A DNA stretch of 64,000 nt from Chitinophaga sancti (lineage in GTDB: Bacteria > Bacteroidota > Bacteroidia > Chitinophagales > Chitinophagaceae). Location: the NCBI RefSeq assembly GCF_034087045.1, contig NZ_CP139247.1, forward strand, positions 7,652,001-7,716,000. The letters run 5' to 3'. The position numbers and the translations under genes are program-made. The stretch's first letter is position 1; each line of letters begins with the position of its first letter. Shown in pieces: positions 25,526 to 33,946 of this stretch. The notes beneath the pieces were generated by a model. That model was not told where the DNA came from. It did not search any database and was given only the letters and a program-made list of their open reading frames with translations.

Positions 25526-26227
25526 TTATATCTTTTTATGGAATTCACGCAGCGAGATAGGTATAAATTTTACCTGATCGCCGGGATGACAATAGCAGGG
25601 GAAATCTAATGCAGGGTCAAACATTTTGATAGGTGTTTGGCCGATGATGTTCCAGCCCCCTGGTGATGCTAATGGGTAGATGCCGGTTTGCCCCCCGGCA
25701 ATGCCGACACTGCCCGCCGAAATGTTTAAGCGGGGCTTTTTTTGCCTTGGTGTAGCAAGGCGATTGTCTACTTTGCCCATGTATGGGAACCCCGGGAGAA
25801 AACCCAGCATGTAAACGGTGTATGTCTGAGAAGTGTGTAGGTCGATGATGTCAGCTTCGCTCATGCCCTTCTGAGACGCCATAGTAATCAGATCCAGCCC
25901 GAGAGAAGGATCGTAACACACTGGAATTTCAAGGAGACGTGATGTAGTCTTTTGTATAATGAGCGGAGCGGTTAAGGCCGGTGCGATCAATGACTGGATG
26001 GTCGTAAAGGCATTGTTGTTTTGTTCACGGCGAACTAACAGGATGTCGTATACGATCGTAAGCGAAGCGTAAGCTGGTATGATATCGAGAATGTATGGCA
26101 GCTGCATGGTAAGCAGGTGATTATACACGTTCATGACCTTGTCGTGAACAGCTGGTGAGATTTCTTGTGACCATTCAATGATCAGGGAATGATCGCCTAG
26201 CGGGTTGATAGTATAATCCATGCTCAT
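25526..26227 (-). CDS. pxpB: 5-oxoprolinase subunit B
   Basis: A 233-aa KipI/PxpB (allophanate hydrolase subunit 1 type) protein. Conserved segments include GDHSLIIEW near the N-terminus, the PVCYDPSLGLDL strand, LGFLPGFPYMG, and GSVGIAGGQTGIYPLASPGGW. It is first of the three oxoprolinase genes. A second ATG two codons in is an equally possible start. Confidence 0.93.
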   Translation of the reverse strand: MSMDYTINPLGDHSLIIEWSQEISPAVHDKVMNVYNHLLTMQLPYILDIIPAYASLTIVYDILLVRREQNNNAFTTIQSLIAPALTAPLIIQKTTSRLLEIPVCYDPSLGLDLITMASQKGMSEADIIDLHTSQTYTVYMLGFLPGFPYMGKVDNRLATPRQKKPRLNISAGSVGIAGGQTGIYPLASPGGWNIIGQTPIKMFDPALDFPCYCHPGDQVKFIPISLREFHKKI

Positions 26228-26318
26228 AATTCAGGAATAAGGTACGCGATATTGAGGAAAAAATTCAGAATTATTTTTAGGATTGCCCCTGTCAGCATGG
26301 GAGAAATGTCCTGTTTTA

Positions 26319-27065
26319 TCAGGAAAAAAGCTGACGCGTGTATTCCAATCCTATGTTATAAATGTCATCAAAGTGCTTAAAATCAAACATCCCAAACTTC
26401 CCTAACCCATCCGGTTCTATAAACCACTGACAACGTGCCTTATTTTTCAACACAGGCTCACGGATTGCCAGGTGTAAGGTACGATCGATATTGGCCAGAT
26501 ACCCATTTTCAGGATGATATTCTGTCAGCGGATTTACATGCACGCCAATGATGTCATTGTATTTTTCCAGCAAAGGTTCGGCAGGCAGATTGCCCGTGAG
26601 ACCTCCATCTACATAAGGACTTCCATCTATCACTACCGGCTGGAATAATAATGGAATGGAAGATGCCGCTAAGACGGCGGGTATGATCGGACCTTTGTCA
26701 AAGATCATTTGTGTACCCTTGTTGAAGTCGGTAGCTGCAATGTACAAAGGCGTTGCTAACTCTTCGAAGTTTTGATGGCGAAGGGTTTGCGTCAATACCT
26801 TTTCTACTGTTTTTAACGAGAGGAGGCCTGTACGCCAGTTACGCCACTCCATTGAGAGACCGATCTTATTGTGCTGGAATATTTCTCTCACTTCATCCGT
26901 TGTATACCCATCACAAATAAAAGCAGCGGCAATAGATCCGGCACTCGTAGCGGCAATGGCAGATGGTGTAATCTGCTGTTCGGCAAAGGCTTTCAGTACT
27001 CCCAGGTGAGCATATCCCCTGGCTCCCCCTCCTGATAATACAAAGGGACGCTTAGATGCATTCAT
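26319..27065 (-). CDS. Patatin-like phospholipase
   Basis: A 248-aa protein of the patatin family (RssA-like). The oxyanion loop GGGARGYAHLG is at 12-22, the nucleophile Ser41 in ATSAGS (usual GxSxG with the first Gly replaced by Ala), and catalytic Asp153 in DGG. There is no signal peptide, so it acts in the cytoplasm or at the inner face of the membrane as a lipid acyl hydrolase. It is 10 nt downstream of the CPBP gene and may be an extension of the thiamine operon. Confidence 0.85.
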   Translation of the reverse strand: MNASKRPFVLSGGGARGYAHLGVLKAFAEQQITPSAIAATSAGSIAAAFICDGYTTDEVREIFQHNKIGLSMEWRNWRTGLLSLKTVEKVLTQTLRHQNFEELATPLYIAATDFNKGTQMIFDKGPIIPAVLAASSIPLLFQPVVIDGSPYVDGGLTGNLPAEPLLEKYNDIIGVHVNPLTEYHPENGYLANIDRTLHLAIREPVLKNKARCQWFIEPDGLGKFGMFDFKHFDDIYNIGLEYTRQLFS

Positions 27066-27075
27066 GTAGCTGTTC

Positions 27076-27939
27076 TTATTTTGGCGCCGGTAACTCTCCT
27101 CTCCGGTTCCAGAGATAAATGGCTACCAGCACACTCAAGATAGGAATTACTATCCCAAATTCATCATAGTAGTACTTAGTTTTATCGGAAGTAAGGGTGA
27201 GGGGTGTAAAAATAGCCTGTATAAAAAGGTTATGACTGGCGTGCAACAACACTGCCGTCCACAAACTACCAGACTTCAGGCTGAACCAGGTAAAGATAAA
27301 ACTACCACTGATCACCAGCATGGAGAAACAGGAGAAACCATACCAGGCAGGAGTACCACTATTATAATCGGCAAACAACAATATAGGCAGGTGCCAGAGG
27401 GCCCAGATACAACCTGTGATCAGACAGGTCTTTGTATACCCCATTACTTTGTACATTTCAGGGACCAGGAATCCACGCCAACCGATCTCCTCTCCCAATG
27501 CGCTCGACACACTGCGCACCATACTGATACTTGCCGTCAATAGTATATACAATGCTATCACAAATCCTTTGGGTAGCTTTTCCAAACCAAAAGATTCAGC
27601 AACGCCACCTACAAACGCCGGATCATAAAACTTTCCCCAACCCACCGTCCATATAATTAAATAACCTGCAAGGCTATATAATAGTGGCACCAGGTAACTC
27701 CATAACTGGTAACGGGCCTCTCCCCATTTCCAGGGCATGGCACTGATGGGTCTTTTGATGATCAGGGAAGTCAAAAATGCAGACAATGCCGGGCTCCACA
27801 TCATACCAGTGACGAAAACACCCCGACCACCCATAATTTTTCCTGTATGAATGATGAAGGCATAAAAAAAAGAACTGATAGCAAAGGTGATCAGCAGGAA
27901 GATTACGATTGTTTTTCGTGGATTTTGTTGTTGGGTCAT
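27076..27939 (-). CDS. CPBP-family intramembrane glutamic protease
   Basis: A 287-aa polytopic membrane protein with about eight hydrophobic segments. The CPBP (Abi/CAAX protease) motifs are present: EEIGWRG with Glu150-Glu151, WALWHLP with His183, and HASHNLF near residue 240. The family cleaves or processes membrane-embedded substrates, some linked to bacteriocin self-immunity. It lies 38 nt after tenA. Confidence 0.85.
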   Translation of the reverse strand: MTQQQNPRKTIVIFLLITFAISSFFYAFIIHTGKIMGGRGVFVTGMMWSPALSAFLTSLIIKRPISAMPWKWGEARYQLWSYLVPLLYSLAGYLIIWTVGWGKFYDPAFVGGVAESFGLEKLPKGFVIALYILLTASISMVRSVSSALGEEIGWRGFLVPEMYKVMGYTKTCLITGCIWALWHLPILLFADYNSGTPAWYGFSCFSMLVISGSFIFTWFSLKSGSLWTAVLLHASHNLFIQAIFTPLTLTSDKTKYYYDEFGIVIPILSVLVAIYLWNRRGELPAPK

Positions 27940-27977
27940 GCCCTCAATATACCAAAAAAAATAGGACTACCAACTAC

Positions 27978-28622
27978 TTAAACGCTCCATTTTCCAAGTC
28001 TGTATGCACTGTCCCAAAACATAAATTCCAGCTGGCATGCTTTCTCATATGCCCCATGCATAGCCTCTTCTAAAGCGGGTGTGGCCACGGCATCGCAGAA
28101 TGCGATCGCTTTCTTTACCAGTTCGCCAAAGGCTTCTCCCGCATACGTATCTATCCAGTTACGATAAGGGTGATCCGCCGCGGTTTGTTGTGCATAGATG
28201 TAATCACCTACTCTTTTGTAAATCCAGAAACAAGGCAGTACTGCCGCCATAGCAACTTCTACCGAAGCCAATGCACAGGTACTCAATAAAAAGCTGGTAT
28301 AATGATGGCAGGATGGAGAAACAGCTGTCTTTTCTGTAATGTCGTATTCTTTGAAATAAGCAGCATGCAAAGCGTTTTCTACTACAATAGCGCCTTCTGC
28401 AAAACGGGTGTATTGCAATACCTGTTCTACGGTATATGCTCTTGCCGCTATCAATGACAATGCACGTCCAAACTGTTCGAGGTATAGTGCATCCTGCGCA
28501 ATGTAAAATTTGAATTTTTCTATGGGTAATGTTCCATCTATCAGTTCTTTTATAAATGGCATCTCAATAATCTCGTCATAAATACGGGCGGTACGCTGCC
28601 AGGCTCTTTCACTCCAACTCAT
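27978..28622 (-). CDS. tenA: Thiaminase II / aminopyrimidine aminohydrolase
   Basis: A 214-aa TenA protein, all-helical. Family features are FKFYIAQDALYLEQFGRAL, a Cys in LLSTCALASVEVAMAA (catalytic region), CFWIYKRVG, and RNWIDTYAGEAF. It hydrolyses aminopyrimidine breakdown products of thiamine to HMP, which ThiD then phosphorylates. The ATG at 28622 (MSWSERAW) matches family N-termini and overlaps thiD by 14 nt. An upstream ATG at 28646 is possible. Confidence 0.92.
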   Translation of the reverse strand: MSWSERAWQRTARIYDEIIEMPFIKELIDGTLPIEKFKFYIAQDALYLEQFGRALSLIAARAYTVEQVLQYTRFAEGAIVVENALHAAYFKEYDITEKTAVSPSCHHYTSFLLSTCALASVEVAMAAVLPCFWIYKRVGDYIYAQQTAADHPYRNWIDTYAGEAFGELVKKAIAFCDAVATPALEEAMHGAYEKACQLEFMFWDSAYRLGKWSV

Positions 28623-29442
28623 GTGTAATTTGTTTTTCAGGTGCAAAAAAATGATTCACAGGGCCATGGCCCTTCCCGGTTTGTACATGTTGCCCTGCAG
28701 CAATGGCGCTATGTATATATTGACTGGCCTTGTCAATAGCTGTCACCAACTTTTCTCCACGACCCAGATAAGCTGCGATAGCAGAAGATAGGGTACACCC
28801 TGTACCATGCGTATTTGCAGTATCTATGTGCTGACTGGATATGATATGTACATTATTCCCCTGATCTTTATAGACATCAAACAATTCTTTACCTGCCAGA
28901 TGCCCCCCTTTTACCAACACCGCCTTACAACCTGTTTGTAAAATACGATCTGCTGCCTGTTGCATACCAGAAAGATCTTGCAAAGGCATGTCTGCAAGGA
29001 TAGCCGCTTCATCCAGGTTGGGTGTAACCAATGATACCAAAGGGAATAATTTCTCTTTCAGTATTGAAATGGTGGTTGATTCTATCAGCCGGTCTCCACT
29101 GGTCGCCACCATGACAGGATCGAGTACTACCGGTACATTGGGATATAATACCAGCGTTTCGGCAAGCGCTAATGCTAACGCAGGTGAATGTATCATCCCT
29201 ATTTTTATGGCAGCCGGTTGTATATCATCCATCACGGCACGTATCTGGCCTGTTACAATTTCGGGGGGAATACTATGGATCCCTGTTACGCCCAATGTAT
29301 TTTGTACCGTGATCGCTGTGATCGCGGATGTTCCAAAGCAACCCAATGCAGCAAAGGTTTTCAGGTCAGCCTGTATGCCTGCCCCTCCCCCGCTGTCGGA
29401 ACCTGCGATGGTCAACACAGGTACATATTTATATTTTGTCAT
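28609..29442 (-). CDS. thiD: Hydroxymethylpyrimidine/phosphomethylpyrimidine kinase
   Basis: A 277-aa ribokinase-like enzyme. Seen: TIAGSDSGGGAGIQADLKTF at the N-terminus, AIKIGM, the VLDPVMVATSG motif, the VKGGH segment, and the catalytic THGTGCTLSSAIAA near residue 215. It phosphorylates HMP and HMP-P in thiamine salvage. It overlaps thiE by 4 nt and tenA by 14 nt. Confidence 0.95.
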   Translation of the reverse strand: MTKYKYVPVLTIAGSDSGGGAGIQADLKTFAALGCFGTSAITAITVQNTLGVTGIHSIPPEIVTGQIRAVMDDIQPAAIKIGMIHSPALALALAETLVLYPNVPVVLDPVMVATSGDRLIESTTISILKEKLFPLVSLVTPNLDEAAILADMPLQDLSGMQQAADRILQTGCKAVLVKGGHLAGKELFDVYKDQGNNVHIISSQHIDTANTHGTGCTLSSAIAAYLGRGEKLVTAIDKASQYIHSAIAAGQHVQTGKGHGPVNHFFAPEKQITHELE

Positions 29443-30065
29443 AGAGCTTTTTCTATTTGAAGACGAATGGTAGCAGCTGCTTTTTCAGGGTCCGGTGCCC
29501 CACAAATAGCAGATACAATGGCCAGACAATCTGCTCCTGCTTTGATCACATCTGCCGCATTGCCTGCGTGGATAGCGCCAATCGCTACCAGTAGTTTATC
29601 TGTGAGAGCACGGATATGCCTGATCCCTTCCAGTTTCCATTCTGTAACGGTATCCGTTTTGGTTGGTGTTGCAAAAATGGGACTTAGAGCGAGGTAATCT
29701 GAAGCCTCTGCATCGGCTGTATAGATCTGTTTTTCATATTCTATGGAATACCCTAAGATTCCGCAGGAAGGCCATTGTGCCCTGATAGCCAATGGCGCCA
29801 GATCACTGTTACCAACATGTATACCTGTAGCGCCACATTGCTGTGCCACCCATAAATTGTCGTTGATGATCAAGGGTACCCTATGAGGAATGAGCGCTTC
29901 TTTGAGACGAAGGGCACGTTCTAAAAAAGCAGGGTTATCCAGTTCTTTTTCGCGTAACTGAATTAAATCTACTCCACCTTTTATAGCTGCAGTCGCCACT
30001 GTAACCAGATCTCTGCCTTTGCAGGCTTCTTCGCTGATGACCAGGTATAATCTGCGATTAAACAT
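29439..30065 (-). CDS. thiE: Thiamine-phosphate synthase
   Basis: A 208-aa TIM-barrel enzyme that couples HMP-PP with thiazole phosphate. Conserved points: GGVDLIQLREKELDN, PLIINDNLWVA, GIHVGNSD, GYSIEYEKQ, and the phosphate-binding VAIGAIHAGNAADVIKAG. The segment LSPIFATPTKTD is also typical. It overlaps thiM by 8 nt and thiD by 4 nt. Confidence 0.94.
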   Translation of the reverse strand: MFNRRLYLVISEEACKGRDLVTVATAAIKGGVDLIQLREKELDNPAFLERALRLKEALIPHRVPLIINDNLWVAQQCGATGIHVGNSDLAPLAIRAQWPSCGILGYSIEYEKQIYTADAEASDYLALSPIFATPTKTDTVTEWKLEGIRHIRALTDKLLVAIGAIHAGNAADVIKAGADCLAIVSAICGAPDPEKAAATIRLQIEKAL

Positions 30066-30864
30066 TGGACTCCTCTATTTTAATCAGTGAAGCCACTACA
30101 TCATCTGTCAGTTGATATAATTGATCCAGTATATTTACCTGCATACTACCCGGGCCGGCAGACATCTTTGCCGCTTTTTCACCTGCTATACCCAGCAGAG
30201 CCATGGCCGAAACGGTTGCACAAAAGGGATCCTTGGGATTAACAGCTGCAAAAGCGCCAATCAGTGCGGTAGCTGTACAACCCATTCCTGTCACCTTTGC
30301 CATCAGCGGGTGTCCGTTTGATAATAATATAGTCGTGTCTTTGCCAACAATGATATCCACAGCACCGGATACACACACGACACTGCCAAACTCCTGTTGC
30401 AGAAAACGAGCTGCTTCTACAGCGGCAGTGCTCTCCTCGGTGCTATCCACGCCTTTGGTAGTGCCGGCATTCTTACGGGCAAGCGCCATGATTTCAGAAG
30501 CATTGCCACGGATAATGGTCGGCTTTAGTTCCAGTAATTGTTTTAATACTTCATCTCTGTAAGGGGTCGCACCTGCTCCAACGGGGTCAAGGATCCATGG
30601 TTTACCCAGGGTATTTGCCTGACCGATAGCGAGTTCCATACTCTTTACCCAGTATTCATCGAGGGTACCGATGTTAATTACGAGTGCACCTACAATCCTG
30701 ACCATGTCCACCATTTCCGAATGAGCATGGGCCATAATGGGAGATGCACCTACTGCCAGCAATGCATTGGCAGTATTATTCATGACTACATAATTTGTGA
30801 TACTGTGAACCAGCGGGGATTGTTGCCGAACAGCCAGGATCTGTTCCCTGATAAACTCCTTCAT
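30058..30864 (-). CDS. thiM: Hydroxyethylthiazole kinase
   Basis: A 268-aa ribokinase-like enzyme that phosphorylates the thiazole alcohol. Seen: SPLVHSITNYVVMNNTANAL, ASPIMAH, LDPVGAGATPYR, VSGAVDII, and the catalytic VTGMGCTATALIGAF near residue 190-205. First gene of a salvage operon (no thiC, thiG or thiS nearby) controlled by the TPP riboswitch upstream. Confidence 0.95.
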   Translation of the reverse strand: MKEFIREQILAVRQQSPLVHSITNYVVMNNTANALLAVGASPIMAHAHSEMVDMVRIVGALVINIGTLDEYWVKSMELAIGQANTLGKPWILDPVGAGATPYRDEVLKQLLELKPTIIRGNASEIMALARKNAGTTKGVDSTEESTAAVEAARFLQQEFGSVVCVSGAVDIIVGKDTTILLSNGHPLMAKVTGMGCTATALIGAFAAVNPKDPFCATVSAMALLGIAGEKAAKMSAGPGSMQVNILDQLYQLTDDVVASLIKIEESNV

Positions 30865-30917
30865 AATGCCATATTGATTTTAAGTATAATGGCCAGGAGT
30901 GCGCATGCGCTAAGCAG

Positions 30918-31003
30918 CTGCTTTTCCCTACGCCGGTACTAGCCGGATCAGGTTCGAAGAGTAATTCTCAGTTCCAATGAAGGAACACCCCTAAAGCCTG
31001 CTC
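30918..31003 (-). ncRNA. TPP riboswitch (THI element)
   Basis: Read leftward, the conserved thi-box elements appear in order: AGGGGTGTT, CTGAGA (30971-30966), CTTCGAACCTGATCCGG, then CTAGTACCGGCGTAGGGAA. A GCTTT/AAAGC closing helix joins the ends. It lies about 54 nt upstream of thiM and is expected to lower expression of the thiamine genes when thiamine pyrophosphate is abundant. No intrinsic terminator stands out between it and thiM, so control at translation start is likely. Confidence 0.95.
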
Positions 31004-31010
31004 AAATTTA
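31003..31010 (-). promoter_or_regulatory. -7 promoter element of the thiamine operon
   Basis: Minus-strand TAAATTTG (TAnnTTTG) directly before the riboswitch. Transcription would begin about 6 nt later, at the base of the riboswitch closing helix, which fits a riboswitch leader. Confidence 0.6.
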
Positions 31011-31045
31011 GCAAACAACGGGAGAAAAATGACATAATTATTTTT

Positions 31046-31053
31046 TATACTTG
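31046..31053 (+). promoter_or_regulatory. -7-like element five nt before the GH92 gene start
   Basis: TATACTTG differs from TAnnTTTG at one base and ends 5 nt before ATG 31059, the same spacing as at several other genes here. This supports ATG 31059 over the upstream GTG 31053 as start. Confidence 0.35.
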
Positions 31054-31058
31054 TGTCT

Positions 31059-33188
31059 ATGCGGTTAATTGTATCAATGGCGGCTATCGCCTGTCTTTTC
31101 CACGGAAGTGTTTCTGCCCAGACATCAGACCTTCTACGTTATGTTCAGCCACTTTCGGGCACGGCAGCCAGTACAACGGCTTCTTCCCAGAAACATGGCA
31201 GTGGCACTGAATCTTATGCCAACACCATTCCGGCAGTTGGACTGCCATTTGGTATGACGCAATGGACACCGCAAACCAATACGACCGAAAACAAATGTTT
31301 TCCTCCATATACTTACAGAGACAGCCTGTTGACCGGGTTTAGAGGTACACACTGGCTGAGTGGCTCCTGTACACAGGATTATGGTAGTTTCACCATTATG
31401 CCTATCACCGGGCACTTTACGACTAACTACGCAACGCCTTTTTCTCATGACAAGGAAATCAGTACCCCTGCATACTATAAATTAACCCTACCGGCTGTTA
31501 GTACGGAGATCACGGCTACTTTAAGATGTAGCATGTTCCAGTTTACTATGGAAAAGACGGATAGCCTGTACCTGTTGCTGACACCAAATAGTGACCGGCA
31601 GGAAGGTATTGTGAAGATTAATGCCTACAGGCATGAAATAACAGGTTATAATCCTGTGCATCGTATTTATCAGGGGTGGGGAGAACCGGCAGGTTTTTGT
31701 GGCTATTTTGTTATGCAGATAGAGACGGTGACTCCCTTAGATAAATCTGGCTATGCGGCTTATTACCTGCAAAAAGGTGAACAGGTAAGAGTACGTATTG
31801 GAACCTCTTTTACCAGTATTGATAATGCCCGTAAAAACCTGGAAGCTGAAATACCCGATTGGGATTTTGCTGCTTTGAAAGCAAAGAATGAAGCCGTCTG
31901 GAACAAAGCACTGAGCCAGATACAGGTGGAAACAACCAGGGAAAAAGACAAACGTATTTTCTATACGGCGTTATACCATGCTATGCAGCACCCCAGGTTG
32001 TTCAATGATGTAGATGGCAAATATCCTCGATTTGCAGGAGATTACCAGAATGAGCGTGTCAGCAAAGGGGATTATTATGATGATTACTCTATGTGGGATA
32101 TTTACAGGGCGCAATTGCCCTTATTTGAAATATTACAGCCAAAGTTGGTGAATGACTTTGTCAACTCTTTAGTGTTGAAAGGACAGCAAGGTGGATGGTT
32201 GCCTATATTTCCCTGCTGGAATAGTTATACAGCTGCAATGATCGGGGATCACGCTACGGCTTTTATTGCTTCTGCTTTCAATAAAGGGATCAGGGATTAT
32301 GATGTGAATGCAGCTTATGAACTGATGCGGAAGAATGCTTTTGAAATGAGCAAAGGTGATGATTACTTAAACGGGAAAGGCAGAAGAGCACTGGATAGTT
32401 ATATAAAGTATGGATATATTCCAATGGAAGATAGTGTGCCCATTGCATTTCATAAAAAGGAACAGGTGAGCCGCACACTGGAATATGCGTATGATGATTA
32501 TGCATTGTCTACTGTGGCGAAAGCTTTGGGTAAGACAGCAGATTATGAAATATTGGCTAAGCGTGCGCAGAATTATAATAATGTCATAGATCCGAAGGTA
32601 GGCATGGCAAGAGGTAAGTATGCAGATGGTAGCTGGTATAGTCCATTTAATGCTGATAAGAAAGAACCTTATATTACAGAAGGTACACCCAGGCAGTACA
32701 CATTCTACGTACCTCAGGATGTAACTGGACTAGCTAAAAAAATAAACCTGAAAGCTTCACTGGATAGTTTGTTTGGAAAGGATGAATACTGGCATGGGAA
32801 TGAGCCGGGGCACCAGATCCCTTTTATGTACAACTTCACTGCTGCACCTGAAAAGACAAGTAAAACCGTACATAAAATCCTGGCAGAAGAATACGCTGAT
32901 GGACCGGGTGGTTTAAGTGGGAATGATGATGCAGGGCAGATGTCTGCCTGGTACCTGTTTGCTTCAATGGGTTTTTACCCTGTAGATCCGGTGAGTAACA
33001 ACTATGAATTGTCTGTACCTATTTTTGATAAAGTCACTATTTTATTGCCTGATAATAAAAAATTCCAGTTGAAGGCGGTTCAGAGACGAGGCAGGAGGAG
33101 TCTGCTTTATAATGGAAAAGAGCTGAAAGGACATGCGATTACATACGAACAAATAATGCAGGGTGGTGAATTGGTTTTCTTTTTTTAA
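31059..33188 (+). CDS. GH92-family alpha-mannosidase
   Basis: A 709-aa secreted exo-enzyme (signal peptide ends VSAQ). It has the two-domain GH92 layout: an N-terminal beta-sandwich with VGLPFGMTQWTPQT and FRGTHWLSG, and a helical barrel with DDYSMWDIYRAQLPLF, EYAYDDYALS, GNEPGHQIPFMYNF, and the typical C-terminal GGLSGNDDAGQMSAWYLF. GH92 enzymes are calcium-dependent alpha-mannosidases acting on N-glycan or yeast mannan chains. No Lys/Cys lipobox is seen, so it is periplasmic or secreted. It is not next to a SusCD pair. Confidence 0.93.
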   Translation: MRLIVSMAAIACLFHGSVSAQTSDLLRYVQPLSGTAASTTASSQKHGSGTESYANTIPAVGLPFGMTQWTPQTNTTENKCFPPYTYRDSLLTGFRGTHWLSGSCTQDYGSFTIMPITGHFTTNYATPFSHDKEISTPAYYKLTLPAVSTEITATLRCSMFQFTMEKTDSLYLLLTPNSDRQEGIVKINAYRHEITGYNPVHRIYQGWGEPAGFCGYFVMQIETVTPLDKSGYAAYYLQKGEQVRVRIGTSFTSIDNARKNLEAEIPDWDFAALKAKNEAVWNKALSQIQVETTREKDKRIFYTALYHAMQHPRLFNDVDGKYPRFAGDYQNERVSKGDYYDDYSMWDIYRAQLPLFEILQPKLVNDFVNSLVLKGQQGGWLPIFPCWNSYTAAMIGDHATAFIASAFNKGIRDYDVNAAYELMRKNAFEMSKGDDYLNGKGRRALDSYIKYGYIPMEDSVPIAFHKKEQVSRTLEYAYDDYALSTVAKALGKTADYEILAKRAQNYNNVIDPKVGMARGKYADGSWYSPFNADKKEPYITEGTPRQYTFYVPQDVTGLAKKINLKASLDSLFGKDEYWHGNEPGHQIPFMYNFTAAPEKTSKTVHKILAEEYADGPGGLSGNDDAGQMSAWYLFASMGFYPVDPVSNNYELSVPIFDKVTILLPDNKKFQLKAVQRRGRRSLLYNGKELKGHAITYEQIMQGGELVFFF

Positions 33189-33223
33189 AAAACAAAACCA
33201 ATGAGTTAGGTGATTACGTAAAC

Positions 33224-33259
33224 TTATTATGCCAGGCATTTTTGAGTCTGGCATAATTA
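33224..33259 (+). terminator. Hairpin after the GH92 gene
   Basis: Arms 33224-33235 and 33248-33259 pair in 11 of 12 positions around a 12-nt loop. A T-rich stretch follows at 33263-33270. Probably ends the GH92 transcript. Confidence 0.5.
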
Positions 33260-33310
33260 TGGATTTTCTTCCGGTACGTATTTTTTTGAATCACCTAAAA
33301 CCATATCAAC

Positions 33311-33910
33311 ATGAATGCACGTTTCAAATTCCTGCTGACAGCAGGCGCTATGTTCTTTAGCTATGCAGGTTTCTCCCAGGTAAATTTAGGTATTACATCT
33401 GCTACCAGTAGTTCTGTAGCTGCTAAGACCAATGCAGCTGTAGTTAATAAAACGACCAGCAAAGTAGCAAATGCAACCCAATCGACTGTGAGCAAAACTA
33501 CTACGGCTACCAGTAATACAGCTGCAAATACGACTGCTGCTGTGCAACGCACTAAGGGTACTACCGGCGTAAGTGTTACTTCAAACACGACTACGGCAGC
33601 AACAGGTACAAATGTAGCAACTACTTCTGCTACAACAGCCAATGCAAATGTAGATACAAAGGCGGCGACCAGTGAGGTGAAGAGTACTGCAAATAAAGCA
33701 GCGACAGCCACCAAGACAACGGCAACTAACACAGTTAATGAAACTAAGTCTACTGCTACCGCTACCAAAACTGCGGCGACTAACACGGCTAACGATGTAA
33801 AGTCAGCAACTACTACCACTGCTGCCAACGTGAAGTCTACTGCTACCGCTGCTAAACCATCTGCCAGCGCAAGCGCCAACGTATCCGGTCATGTAAATGC
33901 CAATAATTAA
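33311..33910 (+). CDS. Secreted Thr/Ala-rich low-complexity protein
   Basis: A 199-aa protein with a signal peptide (ends GFSQ). The mature part consists almost wholly of Ala, Thr, Lys, Asn, Ser and Val, with imperfect repeats built on K-S-T-A-T-A-T-K and T-N-T-A-N-x-V-K, and no aromatic residue after the first few positions. Such a chain is expected to be disordered or weakly helical, like LEA-type or cell-wall-spanning linkers. A long antisense frame exists but is a product of the repeats. It lies 36 nt before an outer-membrane protein gene. No family is recognised. Confidence 0.65.
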   Translation: MNARFKFLLTAGAMFFSYAGFSQVNLGITSATSSSVAAKTNAAVVNKTTSKVANATQSTVSKTTTATSNTAANTTAAVQRTKGTTGVSVTSNTTTAATGTNVATTSATTANANVDTKAATSEVKSTANKAATATKTTATNTVNETKSTATATKTAATNTANDVKSATTTTAANVKSTATAAKPSASASANVSGHVNANN

Positions 33911-33946
33911 TTCCTCTCCCCTTTAGTAACCATCATTTATTATATC

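Noticed and set aside
27076..27939. CPBP gene as part of a bacteriocin immunity or defence system
   Set aside because: No bacteriocin, toxin or phage-defence gene is next to it; neighbours are thiamine and lipase genes.
33361..33879. 172-codon open frame on the minus strand opposite the Thr/Ala-rich protein gene
   Set aside because: It encodes a Val/Ala-rich repeat chain that simply mirrors the repeats on the coding strand; the plus frame has a signal peptide and sensible start.
33400..33900. Possible CRISPR-like or tandem DNA repeat in the Thr/Ala-rich gene
   Set aside because: The repeats are short, irregular and explained by codon use of Ala/Thr/Lys words; no constant repeat-spacer spacing exists here or elsewhere in the window.
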